From: Timema cristinae
Taxonomy: Eukaryota > Arthropoda > Insecta > Phasmatodea > Timematidae
Assembly (NCBI GenBank): GCA_039000515.1
Contig: JBCFYV010000001.1
Span: 14,857,928 to 14,921,927, forward strand
Direction: 5' to 3'
Length of the DNA: 64,000 bases
Shown: one piece after another, positions 48,805-61,600 of the stretch
How positions within the stretch are numbered: the first letter of the stretch is position 1
How the letters are laid out: the number at the start of each line of letters is the position of its first letter
Notes under the pieces: model-generated
What the model was told of the DNA's origin: nothing
Seen by the model: only the letters and a program-made list of their open reading frames with translations
Database searches by the model: none
Translations under genes and position numbers: made by a program

Positions 48805-50385
48805 GTCGTTTTTACGTTCTCGCTATTTTACAGGTAAAGAAAGTATTATGATCGTACAAAAAAATCAAACTCGAGATTTTGATGAATTTTGACGTTTCAT
48901 GACCCCCCGATTCCAAAAAGTTGTTTTTGAATTTCCGTCTGTCTGTACCTTGGAGTAGAGCCTAAACTATTTTACTGATTGGGCTAAAACATGGTATCTA
49001 GGGTTTTTATAGGGCTGCCCCGAGGGGTTTTTGGAATTGGATATCTAACCCTAAAATTAAGGGTAGTTTACTGAAAGTCAAAAAGAGAAAAAATCTATTT
49101 TCTTTGATTCGGGTCTAATGATTTTGTTTAATTTCATGTATAAGCATTGGCTACTATTAAAAACAAAATGGCTACTCTCAATATTTAGGCAAAATGACTT
49201 TAAGGGTTCAAGTTTGATGCGTAAATTATATTTTTTTAATCATATCTTCAAAACTATTTGAGATATGAAATTCCATATGTTTGCAAATATGTAGGTCTAT
49301 TTATAATACACATATTTTATCTGAAACGTTTTTTAAGCTAAACATAAATTTATATATATCTATATATAAAACTTTTCGAACACTTGAGGTTAAGTATTGC
49401 GACCGTAAAAAAAATTTAACCCGAGACGTTGATGGATGTCGACGTCTCATGACCCCAGAGCCCTAAAATTGTTTTTTTAAATACCTTCTGTCTGTGTGTC
49501 TGTTTAACCCTAAAATGAAGAGTAGTTTAACAAAAGTAGGGAAAAAAAAATCGATTTTATCAAAATCAGCTCAAACGATTTTGATTAAAATTCGTATCTA
49601 GGCGTTGATAGAGATTATAAACAAAATGGCTATTTTCATTTTTCTATGAAAATGAATTTTAAGGTACTTTACAGAAGCGGACATTTCTTTATCTCCACAA
49701 CTATTTGTGATACTCGATGACTTATCATTGCAAAATTGTAGTACTATTAAAAATATTTTTTTAAAATTTGAAATAGATCCTTATAACACCAATAGTTTCG
49801 GAGATATTGGCAATATAATACTAACACAATATTGTAAGCTTTAGTTGTACACACTTGAGTTTTAACGCAATAATTCTCTAATTCCATAGAGTAAGTAAAT
49901 AAGTAAGTATCTCAAAAAATGTATGTTCTTTTTCCTTTAACCTCTTAGGGGAAATGTTTATACAGCAATGATCTATCGCTATCATTCTAGACTCAATAGC
50001 CAGTATTTACCTTTTTTATTGGTCTAAATCTATACATACAGAATTTAATAAAAACGCGATAACCATAAGCTGTGAAACCCCTTATAAAATGTTGACAATT
50101 TTAACCAGAAGTCAAAATTTTTAATACGAAGTATTGACCCTTATGAACCCAATATCGATTATTTTTTTAATGTCCAAATATACTAGTGAAGACTTTAATT
50201 CCTTAAAAAGCAAATCATAAAATTTAGATCCGAGATTCAAAAAATGTTAAATGTAAGTATAACGCAATTTTTGCTCGGGTTTGCTAATGTATATTATTTC
50301 GTTTCCCACATATTACGAGTTTTGAGTAAATATCTCTATTTTTTAACCACTGGAGTTAGAAAGTCCGTGCGGAGTTCTGTGTCAC
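48805..50385 (+). repeat. Long non-coding repeat, copy 2
   Basis: It matches 59275-60840 in the opposite direction. It begins near TTCTCGCTATTTTACAGGTA and ends near GTTAGAAAGTCCGTGCGGAG. Its first 1.0 kb contains two diverged units of about 530 bp, each with GTATT(A/G)(T/C)GA(T/C)CGTA, TGACGTTTCATGACCCC and CTGTCTGT landmarks. It has many stops in all frames. Confidence 0.82.
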
Positions 50386-50468
50386 TTATTATAATTTATT
50401 TTCTAAAGCTCTATTCAGTTATCTTTAAAATTATATTCTATGCATGGTACATTTCAATTTCAAATAAC

Positions 50469-50717
50469 CCACTTAAGTGGCTGCATGGTATAAGGCGCTA
50501 CTCTTGTAGTAGACTAGACCTCCGAGGACAGAAAGATCGAGGTTCGAACCTAGGTCGGGAGTAGCTTTTCCAATATTGTTTTACACTCTCCCTCCATGCA
50601 AGCAAATGCGGGTACACATCCTCTAAATATAACCTTCCTAATCCTCAAAACCATTAACGTAATTAGTGCATAGGCGTATTATCCAAACAAGTAGTAAGAC
50701 GTGATGCTAAAAAAAAA
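50469..50717 (+). mobile_element. tRNA-derived SINE, type 1, with 9-bp target duplication
   Basis: TCAAATAAC is present at 50460-50468 and 50718-50726. The head is AGTGGCTGCATGGTATAAGG, the B box is GAGGTTCGAACC, and the 3' end is AAGTAGTAAGACGTGATGC plus an A run. Confidence 0.9.
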
Positions 50718-50726
50718 TCAAATAAC

Positions 50727-51300
50727 TTTTTTTTTTAAATTTTTGATGTTAATGTGATGTGTTGAAAATAAAGATCTTACTGATAAAAACATAATTTCTT
50801 TTTATCGTCTTGTTATTTGATCCTTCAGGAGGGGATTGTTCACAGGAGTCATCTCCCCCCAGTTTATTCCACCAGGGGACTTATTCTTTAATTATCCTAT
50901 CGTACACGCCTTTTAAGGTCATTCGACAATACACATTTATTTTCACAATTTTAACGAGTGTATAAATAGTCTTACAATGATTTCAAATCATTACAGTCCA
51001 CTAGTTAAGAGGGGTAAAACTAGATATTTTATTATATTTATGTTACTATTGTTAAGTTAAAGTAATTAACATATGGAGCTGAAATTTAGTTTAACTAGAC
51101 ATTTATATTAAACTACAATTTAAGAAAACTCTTCTCACAATTATACTGAATTGAGTTAAATTATATATTTTAAATTAAATATTCTGTATTGAATATGGTA
51201 TAATGGATGATTTCCTATATTTTATAAACTTTGAGTTTACATTTATAAAATCATTTGGCTACTATTGAGAGCTGTTGTTGAACTAAACTTGTAAATACTT
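50727..51300. other. No gene seen
   Basis: AT-rich DNA with no coding block or assigned repeat. Confidence 0.35.
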
Positions 51301-51303
51301 ACT

Positions 51304-51542
51304 TCGGTTGTCGAACGGTGTAACGCGTCACTCTCGCAATAGAATGGACTGCCGATGACGGGGAGACTGGGGTTATAATCTCTGTCGGGTATACTGAGCG
51401 TGTTTTTTCCTAAATAATGGCTTTACACTCTCCCTCCATACAAATTTAGGTACAATCCTTTAAATTTAACCTTGCTCATCCCTAAAAAAAATTAGCGTAG
51501 TAAGTAAATAGGCGTATAACCCGACGCAGTGAAAAAAAAAAA
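51304..51542 (+). mobile_element. tRNA-derived SINE, type 1
   Basis: The head is CGGTTGTCGAACGGTGTAAC with the A-rich tail GACGCAGTGAAAAAAAAAAA. The B box is decayed (GGGGTTATAATCTC). The body CCCTCCATACAAATTTAGGT matches the family. Confidence 0.8.
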
Positions 51543-51599
51543 CCTGGCAAAGTGGAAATCACACTTTTTAATTTATTATCTCTGTTATGAGACTTGTAC

Positions 51600-51720
51600 G
51601 GTTTCTGCCTAAAGTGACGTCATGTGAAGCCTTGTGACGTAACGCGCGAGACTTACACAACCAAAAAGTCAAGAATTCGAGAAGCAAGACTGCGGAAGAA
51701 CGGGACCGCTTCCTCTTGGC
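51600..51720. promoter_or_regulatory. CRE-like sites, possible promoter stretch
   Basis: GTGACGTCATG at about 51614 is a full CREB/ATF palindrome, and GTGACGTAACG follows about 20 bases later. The local sequence is GC-richer than the surroundings. No transcript is assigned to it. Confidence 0.25.
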
Positions 51721-52177
51721 GGCAGAATTTAATTGGCACCAAGTTAATTATAGACAAATAATTAGTTTTTCGTGGTTCTTTTATATTATTTTATCCTTCC
51801 TCCCTCCCTCTTATCTCCTCACTCCCAGAATGTTCCACAAAACACTTTATTTGGGCTGATATATTGTAACTTAAGGATATTTCGGGCTCGGAAGGGAAAT
51901 AAATTAATTTGGTACTATTATTAAGGAGTTAATATTTGTTTTAATTAATGCTTCGGTTTTCTTACTTCGCTGTTCATTAAAAAAAGTGAAAGTGAAGTAG
52001 GGAAGGGTAAACCTCAAGTAAGGCAAGTTCTGCTGATTAACAAAATGTTTGTGAGATCCAGCGAAGTGTATTATATGAGTTTGAAAAGACAAGATTGTTA
52101 CAACCAACTGGATCTAAATTGGGTCTTAAATAAATCTTAAACAGATATTTTTACCATCTTTATAATTATTTGGCTTG

Positions 52178-52640
52178 TTGACCTTGGTGGTATTGGAGTA
52201 ACGTGCTTGCCTCAGGATCCCATGTTCGTGGGTTCAAACCCTGCTGGGGTCGACGGATGTTTCTTAAGCGATACATTTCCGTAGCACAACTTCCTTCGTA
52301 GGGGAAGCAAAGTTATCGGTCCCATGTCGATTGTGGCAGGTAAAAGAACCCTGGAAGGTGTGTGTAAATAACTTTACCGGCAAAATTGGTAGGCCCTTTT
52401 GATTTCGCTCATAGAAATTCTCGTGTACTGATATAATCAGTCATGTGGGGAATGACAGGTCTCCACCGTGGTTCGGATTCCACGTTAAACTGTAGGTCCT
52501 CCATTTCATCTCGCAATCATCCTACCATTACACATTAGCGTAGGTGCGTATAACCCGAATGGGTAGTAAGACGCGGTGCTAATAATAATAATAATAATCA
52601 GTCGGTTCAGAATGTGCAAGTTAAATACCTCAGATAAAAA
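52178..52640 (+). mobile_element. SINE type 2 interrupted by a SINE type 3 tail
   Basis: The outer element has GACCTTGGTGGTATTGGAGT, B box GGGTTCAAACCC and GTCGGTTCAG...CAGATAAAAAA. It is split at 52440 by a 5'-truncated type 3 SINE running from ATGTGGGGAATGACAGG to GACGCGGTGC plus an (AAT)n run. ATAATCAGTC is found on both sides of the insert. Confidence 0.9.
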
Positions 52641-53411
52641 AAGTTAAGTAACGGGTCGTAAGGCGTGGGGAACAAAAACAAAAATAAAGTGCGCCTTGAC
52701 AGGATAATAAGCGTAGTCATGTCAGTTGAAAAAAAAAAAATTAAAAAAAATTTACTCAAAGAGATGAAAGCAAATTAATAAGTTAAACCTCCTTTTTCTT
52801 TACTTTTTCATTAAACACGTGACACCGGAAACAAATTTGATCTTAAAAACTAAGTGAAAAAAGAACAGAGTTTATTTCCTAGGTTCAAAGTTTAGCTCCT
52901 TCTTTTCAAGCAGCTGTTTATAATTGACAGCTGCCGTTCATTATGATAAAATATTCACACTTTCACTGATACTTTTCTCAGGACTTCGTAACAATAAAGT
53001 TTTGAAACAATTTTTGTGAAGAAATTATTAAAATAGTCCTGATGAGATAATGACTAGCTACGCCACTCCAAAAAACCATTTAGCCCTTAATAAATTATAC
53101 CTCCCTCAGCCCCAATAAGAATGTCTTTATAAAAATCATATATATAATTTATATATAAACGAATTTGTAAAATGAAATTATATTACATTAAGCTCTAACA
53201 ATTATCAGGTGGATGGATATTCTTTTAGTGTAAGTCGATACAAAACACAAGGTGGGATTCTTCAAACTTATATTTTGCGGCCAAAAATTGAATTAAACCA
53301 TTATTGTATGAATACTGTTTGCTTTAAATAAAGTTTTCATGGAAATGCCGATTGAAGGGATTCAAAGTAGGTAAATCTATTTTTTTAAATAGAGTATTAG
53401 ACTTTTTTTTT

Positions 53412-53632
53412 ATCACCACGTCTTACTATCTGTTCAGGTTATGACATATATGATATTTATTCTAATGGGGTAGGGATGAGGAAGGAAGCATTTGAATGGA
53501 AGGAGAGTGATAAACCATTTAGTAAAAATCACCCTCAGTAGACCCGACCGGGATTCTAACCCCAATATCCCTGTAATAAGCAGGCCGGTATAACACTAGA
53601 ATAACACTTTAGACCATTCGGCCACTGAAGCA
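53412..53632 (-). mobile_element. tRNA-derived SINE, type 1, reverse orientation
   Basis: The minus-strand head is AGTGGCCGAATGGTCTAAAG, with the B-box region GGGGTTAGAATCCCGG. The 3' tail GAACAGATAGTAAGACGTGG lies near 53412. Confidence 0.8.
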
Positions 53633-53639
53633 GGTTTTG

Positions 53640-53926
53640 TGAGATAATCATTTAGATCAAACGAACGGATGAATGTGGTCTCTGAAGACAAGTATTAGGT
53701 CGACTGTATCTAAGTTGAATTTCTTTTAAGTAATATTTAAATCAAATTTGTCCCAGCAAATATCTTAGTATGAAATGTTTTATTAAGGAGGCTGCCTTTT
53801 GGAGCGTTACTACGCGTCGTAGACGCCCGGAAATCACACGCTACTTCAGAAGTGGTTGGCTATTTAAACATATAGGTGAAATGTACCATTATGTCCCACA
53901 TGGTTAGAAACATAAGCAGTTACATT

Positions 53927-53967
<41 letters not shown>

Positions 53968-54555
53968 GAGAAAGAGAGTGGAGGGGGGGAGGGGATAAGA
54001 TAATTTTTAACGACTTTTTATGTGAAATGTATCATTTCTGAGATCAAAGTGAACGATCAGAAACATAGATCAAGCCTTCCTTAAACAAATAAAGACAACT
54101 TTAAAAAACAGACAACAGATCTTTCTTTATAAGAAATTGAGGATTGTTTTAGTGGTTTTTAGGCTTCAAAACAGCCGTTTCAAAGGCGTAGAAAGGGTGT
54201 GGATGAGGGAGGGGGATTGTTCGGACTCCCTGAAATTTGATACTAAGGGGTGGGGAGGGTGTTCATATATACGTATACAAACTTTTATTGGTTAAAGGTA
54301 TAGTAAAATTTTATATCTGACCCTTATTGGAAAGATTAGCTTTCAACGACCTTGAGCCGTTTCCATAGTAAATAACACAATGTGGGGCTATTTTTCTTCG
54401 AGTAGGGGGGACCCTTAAGGGGGCTTAGATATTTTCAATCAGATGTTACGTTTAGGTTAAATAGTTACAAAAATCTTTAACATTGCATGAATTTTTTGTT
54501 TACTGGAATGAACACAAAACTACTTTTTACTACTCTGTACCTACTTTATAGATAT

Positions 54556-54597
<42 letters not shown>

Positions 54598-55050
54598 AAT
54601 ATATATATATGTATACTTGTAAACATCGTTTGAAGTTTGACGTTTCCCAATCTGAAAAGTTTAAAAACCCACATATTTTGGTCGATCATTAAGAGCCAAT
54701 TTCCCATTAAACGAAAGATAACTGACATGAAAGCGTTTGAATGTATCTTTGTAAATCTAATGATGTAATTTAATAGTGGGGGTCACAAAACAAATTGCAT
54801 TATCATGTGTATTTTCCTCCATCCCTGTTTGTTCTCCTACTTTCGGACTCTCCACACAGAAACGTTATTAGCCCACTTGGTTTCTGGCGTTTATGACTTT
54901 CTGCTCGACTATTACACCCTACTTTATATATAGGCCACATCACTCGTAGCCCAGTTTGTATAACAATTAGCCAGTACTAATGTACCGTTGTCCAGGGGCG
55001 CCCAAATGTACTAATAGTACATCTTTTCCATGGGCGCTCTTTCCATGTCC
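53640..55050. other. No gene seen; microsatellites
   Basis: (AT)n(AG)n at about 53930-53968 and (AC)n followed by AT-rich repeats at about 54560-54612. No coding block. Confidence 0.4.
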
Positions 55051-55055
55051 CGGTG

Positions 55056-55362
55056 ATACGAGGGGAGGATATGATATAGTGATATGATTGGGTGATAGTG
55101 AGTAATGATGAGATGATGGTGAGTATAGTGAAGATGAAGTAGAGTGATAGTATAGATGAGGTGATTAGTAGTGATGAGGATGATAGGTGAGTAGATGAGG
55201 GTGTGAAACTAGTGTAAACACTTAAACCTAACTTAAGCCTAATTAACAAAACCTTGGTGACCATTGGGGTAAAATACCCAAGAAAACCATCTGGGAATCG
55301 AACCCGAGACCCCCAAGCTCGTAGCCAAGTGCACTGACCACACTACGACAGTGCTGGTTTGC
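55056..55362 (-). mobile_element. tRNA-derived SINE, type 4, with simple-repeat tail
   Basis: The minus-strand head AAACCAGCACTGTCGTAGTG and the B box CGGGTTCGATTCCC are clear. The body has TAAGTTAGGTTTAAGTGTTT. The tail is a cryptic simple repeat of CATCTACTCACC/TATCATCC type. It lies about 100 bp upstream of the odorant receptor start. Confidence 0.75.
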
Positions 55363-55457
55363 TCGACAATTCAATCGGTCTTAATAAACCACACATGTGG
55401 CCAAGGAGATAACTATTCGAGTTGTAAGTTATAGGACAACGCAGCCAACCTCCATTC

Positions 55458-55647
55458 ATGACGATGGTTATGTCGCTTAACATAACTCTGATGACGCACC
55501 TTGGCTTGTGGAAATCACAGACTGGTCCAGAATGGCTACGTATGCTGCGCGTTTACCTACCTTGGGTCGGGGTGTTCTTCCTCTCAATCATGTTGACGGG
55601 ATCTTTCCTATACATCGTGGAAAACGCCCATCAGTTGCTGAAGACAG
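55458..55647 (+). CDS. Odorant receptor exon 1
   Basis: The start is the ATG at 55458 (others at 55464 and 55470 are in frame). It encodes MTMVMSLNITLMTHLGLWKS, then WLRMLRVYLPWVGVFFLSIM, a first membrane segment, and ends at ACAG before GTACGG. The short N-terminus before the first helix fits the family. Confidence 0.75.
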
Positions 55648-58600
55648 GTACGGCTTTGTTATTCAGTCCGTTGTGGTTAGAATGTGAACTATTAGAGATT
55701 GTATCATATATTTTATGGTAAAAAAAAAAGAGTGGCATGTTAAACAATTTAAAAGGTTCATAGAGATTATATGAAGGCACTATCCCCAATAATCGGCAAA
55801 CCAGACAAGATGAGACTAACACCTTAGCCCACGTGCGTACCAATTTAGTTTAAAATAATGTTTTTAAATTTAATGAAGAACCTTGATGAATTTCTGGCAT
55901 TATCTAATAACATTTTCCCTTAATGCACCTGAGTCTCTTTCAAAAAACAAGCGTTCAGTAGGTCTAGAATATTTTTAAATGGGTTCTGTCTTTTGACAGG
56001 TCCGTCGCCTTGTCCAAATTGAGTTCTCCAGCATGTCATTTCAGCAACTTACCTTTACTATTTATTGAACCTTCGTTTTATTTCCTTGTATGAGCTCATC
56101 AACTAGTTAAATTAGTCATCTTCCTGATCTACCTTCCACATGAATATAAGCTTAATTTTTCAGGGGAGAGCGCTTTTCTAGTGGTGAGTGAAGTGAGCGC
56201 ACTTATCAAATGCGTTCGCATCCTCCTTAAAAACGACCAGTTCCGGCTCTTCTGGAGGTCTTGAACCAAAAACTAATCACACAAAGGCTGGGAAACTTGC
56301 CAAGACATCAGCGAGATCTTATTCTCGACACGGAGAGGAAAACCAGGAGATTTACCAAGGTCAAACGACAACTGCCTCATTATTGGCATTACAATAGTTT
56401 CTATGTTATTATTAGTTTAGTATTTAATATCTTATTTGTAAATTCAGGGATAGTCTATCTATTCACTACGTAGTCCATTCTGACTATTCGAATATTTACA
56501 CAGATGGATTAAGGATGAGGAGGGTGGAATTTAGAAGGAAAAGTGCAGTCAAATTTTATTTGGAAGTGCCTTATCTAACATCTATAGGGCATCCACGATA
56601 ATAGAGGTGGTAACTGACACAGACAAACAATTAGTTTTAAATTATTAAAATTTTTATCTTTACGAAACATAAACTTAAGAAAATAACCCTTTGGATGTTT
56701 CTTTGTGTGTGAGGGAAGTAATATTAGAAGTGTTTGATAACAATCATTAGTAAACAAATAATAGTTATTTTTGAACATGTTGACATTAGTCACTTTCAAC
56801 CAATGTTTACAATAAATTAATACGTCAAGTAATGTGATCTATAGCTGTCACTTTTAATATCATATCATAAATACCTATAAGATAACAATTATAATATACT
56901 AACATATTACAAATGTATGGTGGTGGGGGTGGTCACTCACTTCACCCACACCTTGAGAATGGATGGAGACAATATATCGATACAAAATATATTGATCTAT
57001 GAATAAAAACATCAATATATTTATATATATATATATGTTTAGTATCCGATATATCGATAAATGTATCGATAAATTTCAGAGGATCCCAAAGAAAATTATG
57101 GAAATTAAGTATGAAGAAAAAATACCTCAAGGGAGACCAAGAAAAAGATGGAAGGAGCAGATGAGAGAAAGTTTGCGAGTGAGAGAAGAAGAATGGATGA
57201 AATTAAAGGAGGAAAAATAGCGGAAGGATACAGGAAGATGGAGTCATTTTACTAAACTGACCAGGCCATAGGCTGGAAATAGTTGGTGATGATGATTTCA
57301 TGTGTCAGATTACGCGTTAATGTTTGTGAATCTCTATTCTCTAATGTGATTGCCCGCCTCTATTTGGGCGCTTCTTGTCAGATATGGAACAGGGAAACTA
57401 AGCTGGTTTTTTAAAGGGTACTTGATAGAGTATATGAAAAATATAAACTAATGTGATGATATTCATGTCTAAATTAAAAGATATGTTGAAAGTGAGATCA
57501 TCGTGTCAGCAACCTGAACTTAGAGTAGGTAGGACCTAGATTTAAAACCCGGGAGACCCATTCGTCTCCACTGACGCCCGCCCACGTTGCTACATGATGG
57601 CTTCCATGTACGGCTCATATGTATGCTAGTTAATTCTACTACTGAGCTTGATTCTCTAGGTTGGTAACGTGAGATATGGTCTCCACCATTAAGTCATCAA
57701 GCGTAACAATATTGTAAATCCCTTGCTTTCAAGCTACCCGAGCTTCTGAACTCCTGAGCTATTCGAGCAAGACAAAAGTATATCGTATTTAATAACCAGG
57801 AGGGGGTATGTTATCCCTCAAAGGTATAGTCCCTGACCAACCAAACTACAATTGCGTATTTTTGGGTTGCAATAATTATTAAGTTCCGTAACAAGCTTAC
57901 TCGGCACTGATTAATTATATACATTGTACATGCTGCATAGAATTACTATTATTGTTTGGCAATAAAAGTTGTTTCCGACAGTTGAGGGTCTACTTTGGCA
58001 ATGTTTATGTCAATGTTTACATTACAAAACGATAAAGATAGATAAGTAACCAGCATACACTTCTGAGACGGTTACACTATTAAAATTGTTGTTTCCCTAT
58101 TTTTTAATAACATGTTTGTTAAAGCCATACCTCGCTCTTTCAACGAGTTTGGAACCAGAGCAATGACTAAAGTAGCAGAATAGCCTTTATTTGCCTTGAA
58201 TATGCATCAGGACTAAAAAAAAAAAAAAAAGGGGGGGGGGAGGGACTTAGTGGCGTTGATTTGCTTTCCAACACGAGATGACTTTAATAGCACCACTCAT
58301 CTTATGAAGGTAATTTCTTGCAAAAACAAACAAACTACTGCGAGGCTATCTTAGCCAGAAAAGCAACGCTTCTGTAACGAAATGCGAGGAAATATTGAAG
58401 CAAGGGACGAAATTTGAAGATAGACGAAAGAGTGAAGCGGAGAAAGTCAAGGTATTACTGTATTTTCAACAGATAATTAAAACATTAAAACGTGTAAAGC
58501 GGTGAAGAATAGTATAACAGAACAGCAGCCTTATTAGTATAGTCGTTCCATTTTGCCCAAAACAATGCAATTCAATATATCGGAAACAACCCGATATATC

Positions 58601-61600
58601 AATATAATTTGTTTGATATATCGTAGCTTTCCGATTTATACTTTGCAGTAGATCTAATTATATCTATATATTAGGGATAGTTACCATCCCTACCCTTGAG
58701 ATGACGGCCTGTCGCCATCCTAGCCAGCTGTAATACCCGTGATATTGTCTTACAGATATGGTCAGGCGTGAGTCTGCCCTTGTGGGTGGCTTACATATCC
58801 GTGCCCTTGTTGTCCTCCAGTATGCCCTTGCCTTACAACTCGTGGCTACCTTGGGACACCACTCAGAGTCCGATGTACGAGCTGACATACCTCATGCAGT
58901 CGGCCGGTTTCCTGTTCTACTTCGTGATCACCTTGGTGCTGGACAGCTTCTTCATCTCCCTGGCTCTGCATATTTGCTGCCAGTTCTCAAACCTGCAGGA
59001 CTCGCTAAGAAACATCGGGCTTTCCAATCAGGGTGAGATCAGAACTGACCCTCATATATTTGTGTAAGGCCTACATTATAGAGTCAATGATAGTCCTTAC
59101 AGGTGTAAACTATCTAAGGCAGTGTTTCTAAGGTTTTTTTTTTACCAAGACGACACCCTTCTTGGCACCCTTGGTATTTAACGTCATAATGTCAAGGAGT
59201 TATGAGCTAAAGAAAACCTTGGTAGATAACTTGATTAAAATAAAGATACTCTTTTGTGAGATAGAAATGAAATGATATGGAACTCTGCATGGACTTTCTC
59301 GCTCTATTGTTTGAAAATGGAGATATTTAATCAAAACTCGTAATATATGTGAAACGACACTAGCAAACCCAAGCATAAATTGCACTATACTTATGTAAAA
59401 CTATTTTTTTTAGTCCTAGTTTTAAATTTTATAATTTTGTTTTTAAAGAATTAATGTCCTCATTTGTATGTTTGGAACAATAAGATCAATGTTAGGTCCA
59501 CAACACTTCGTATTAAAATTTCGACATTTTATTATGTGTTGCAAATCTTCATGCTATCACATTGCTATTAAATTCCTCAGTTATAAATTCTGACCAATAA
59601 AAAATGTAAATATTGACTATTGAGTCTGAAATGGATATATGTCATTGTTGTATAAATATTTCTCCTAAGAGGTTTAAGGAAAAACAACATAAACTTTTAG
59701 AGACTTACTTATATTTAATTACTCTATGGCATTGGAGAATTATTGCGTTAAGACTTAAGTATTATCTCTTTACAACTAAGGATCACAAAATTGTATTAAT
59801 ATAGTTGCCAATATCTCAGAAACGGTTGGATTTATAAAAATATTTTTCATATAAAAGTTTTTTATTTTTAATAGTACTACAATTTTGCAGCAATAATTTA
59901 TTTAGTATCTCAAATAGTTGCGGAGATACGGAAGTTTCTGCTTCTGTAAAGTACCTTAAAATTAATTTTCATGGTAAAATGAAAATAGCCAGTTTATTTA
60001 TAATCTTAATCAACACCTAGATACAAATTTTAATCAAAATCGTCAGAGTCGATTTTGAAAAAATCGATTTTTTTCTCTTTTCGCCCTTTCCTAAACTACT
60101 CTTAATTTTAAGTCTAAATAGACACACAGACAGACGTCACTGCAAAGACCCCTTTTTAGGGTTTGGGGGGTCTTGAGACGTCAACATCCATCAACATTTC
60201 AGGTTAGATTTTCTTTTGCGGTCACAATACTTTTTTTACCTTTTGTGTTCGAAAAGTTAAAAAATATATATATATATATATTTACGTATAGCTTGTAAGT
60301 TATTGGTTTTATAAAAATATGCTTCTTATAAAATATTTGTATTATAAAGAGACCTACATATTTGTAACGATAATTAATTTCATATCTCAAAATAGTTTAC
60401 GAGATATAAAAAAAGATAATTTACGCATCAGACCGGAGTCCTTAAAGTCATTTTGCCGAAATATTGAGAGAAGTCATTTTGTTTGAAATATTTATAAATG
60501 TTTAGAAATGAAATTTAATCAAAATCGTTAGAGCCGATTTTGAGAAAATTGGCTGTTCTCTTTTGCCCTTCAGTAAACTACCCTTAATTTTAGGGTCGGA
60601 TATCCAATTCCAAAAATTCCTCGGGAAACCCTATGAAAACCTTAGATACCAAGTATTAGCCCGATCGGTAAAATAGTTTAGGCTTTAGTGGTAGGTACAG
60701 ACAGACAGACGGAAAGTTAAAAACAACTTTTTTGGATTCGGGGGGTCATGAAACGTCAAGAATCATCAAAATCCTGATTTCAATTTTTTTGACGATCACA
60801 ATACTTTCACTACCTGTAAGATAGCGAGAAAATAAAAATCTTGTGTGAAAACACTAAATTAATAGTTTCCTAAACAACATTTTGTGAAATTAGTTATAAT
60901 TTTTCTCATGTTTTTTGCGGCATCCACAAGAGGCACAGTAGGGATTCCACGGAATAGCCGTTAGGAACCACTAATCTTGGGGATGGACCAACATTATTTT
61001 ATTTAGAGAGATAATGTTAAACTACAACTCTAAAAACAATATGTCTCCCTTCAGGAATTAATCATGAAATACCAGAGTCAGCGTAATTATATTCACCATG
61101 CGAGTGATCCACATCTGAACAACCATAACAGATAGTGTCTGGCAAGGGCTTAAATTGAGCATACTGATGCATTCACAGCTTAAGCTTGCACAAACCACTG
61201 TGATCTCGCAACAGGAGATACAAATTCCCCATTTAACCATTCAAGAGATTCAATATTTTACCCCGGTTGCTAATTGTCTTCACCCTGATATTTTTTGGAA
61301 AGACAATATTGTACGGTAATTTAGTTGTCAAGTACTAATGAACCCTCACTCAGCTTAGATAAAATTGTTTCATAACTATAAGATTATGATGGGAGCTGTT
61401 AGCTAAATTAGCATTTACTCTAGTAGTGTTTAGTGTGTCCGCTATTTTATTAATGTTCGGCCTTAAAGAACTCGAAAGTCTATGGCTATCAGAATCCCTA
61501 GCATCACACCAAACTTCCTTCAAATATATTTGAATATTATCCTCCCATAAACGTCTTGGCCTACCAATGGGTCTTGTATCTTCAGGTTCCCCAATTAAAA

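Noticed and set aside
58758..59067. Alternative plus-strand ORFs of 92 and 99 codons over the odorant receptor exon
   Set aside because: They are other-frame or out-of-exon readings. Only the frame starting at 58756 matches the family and the splice phases.
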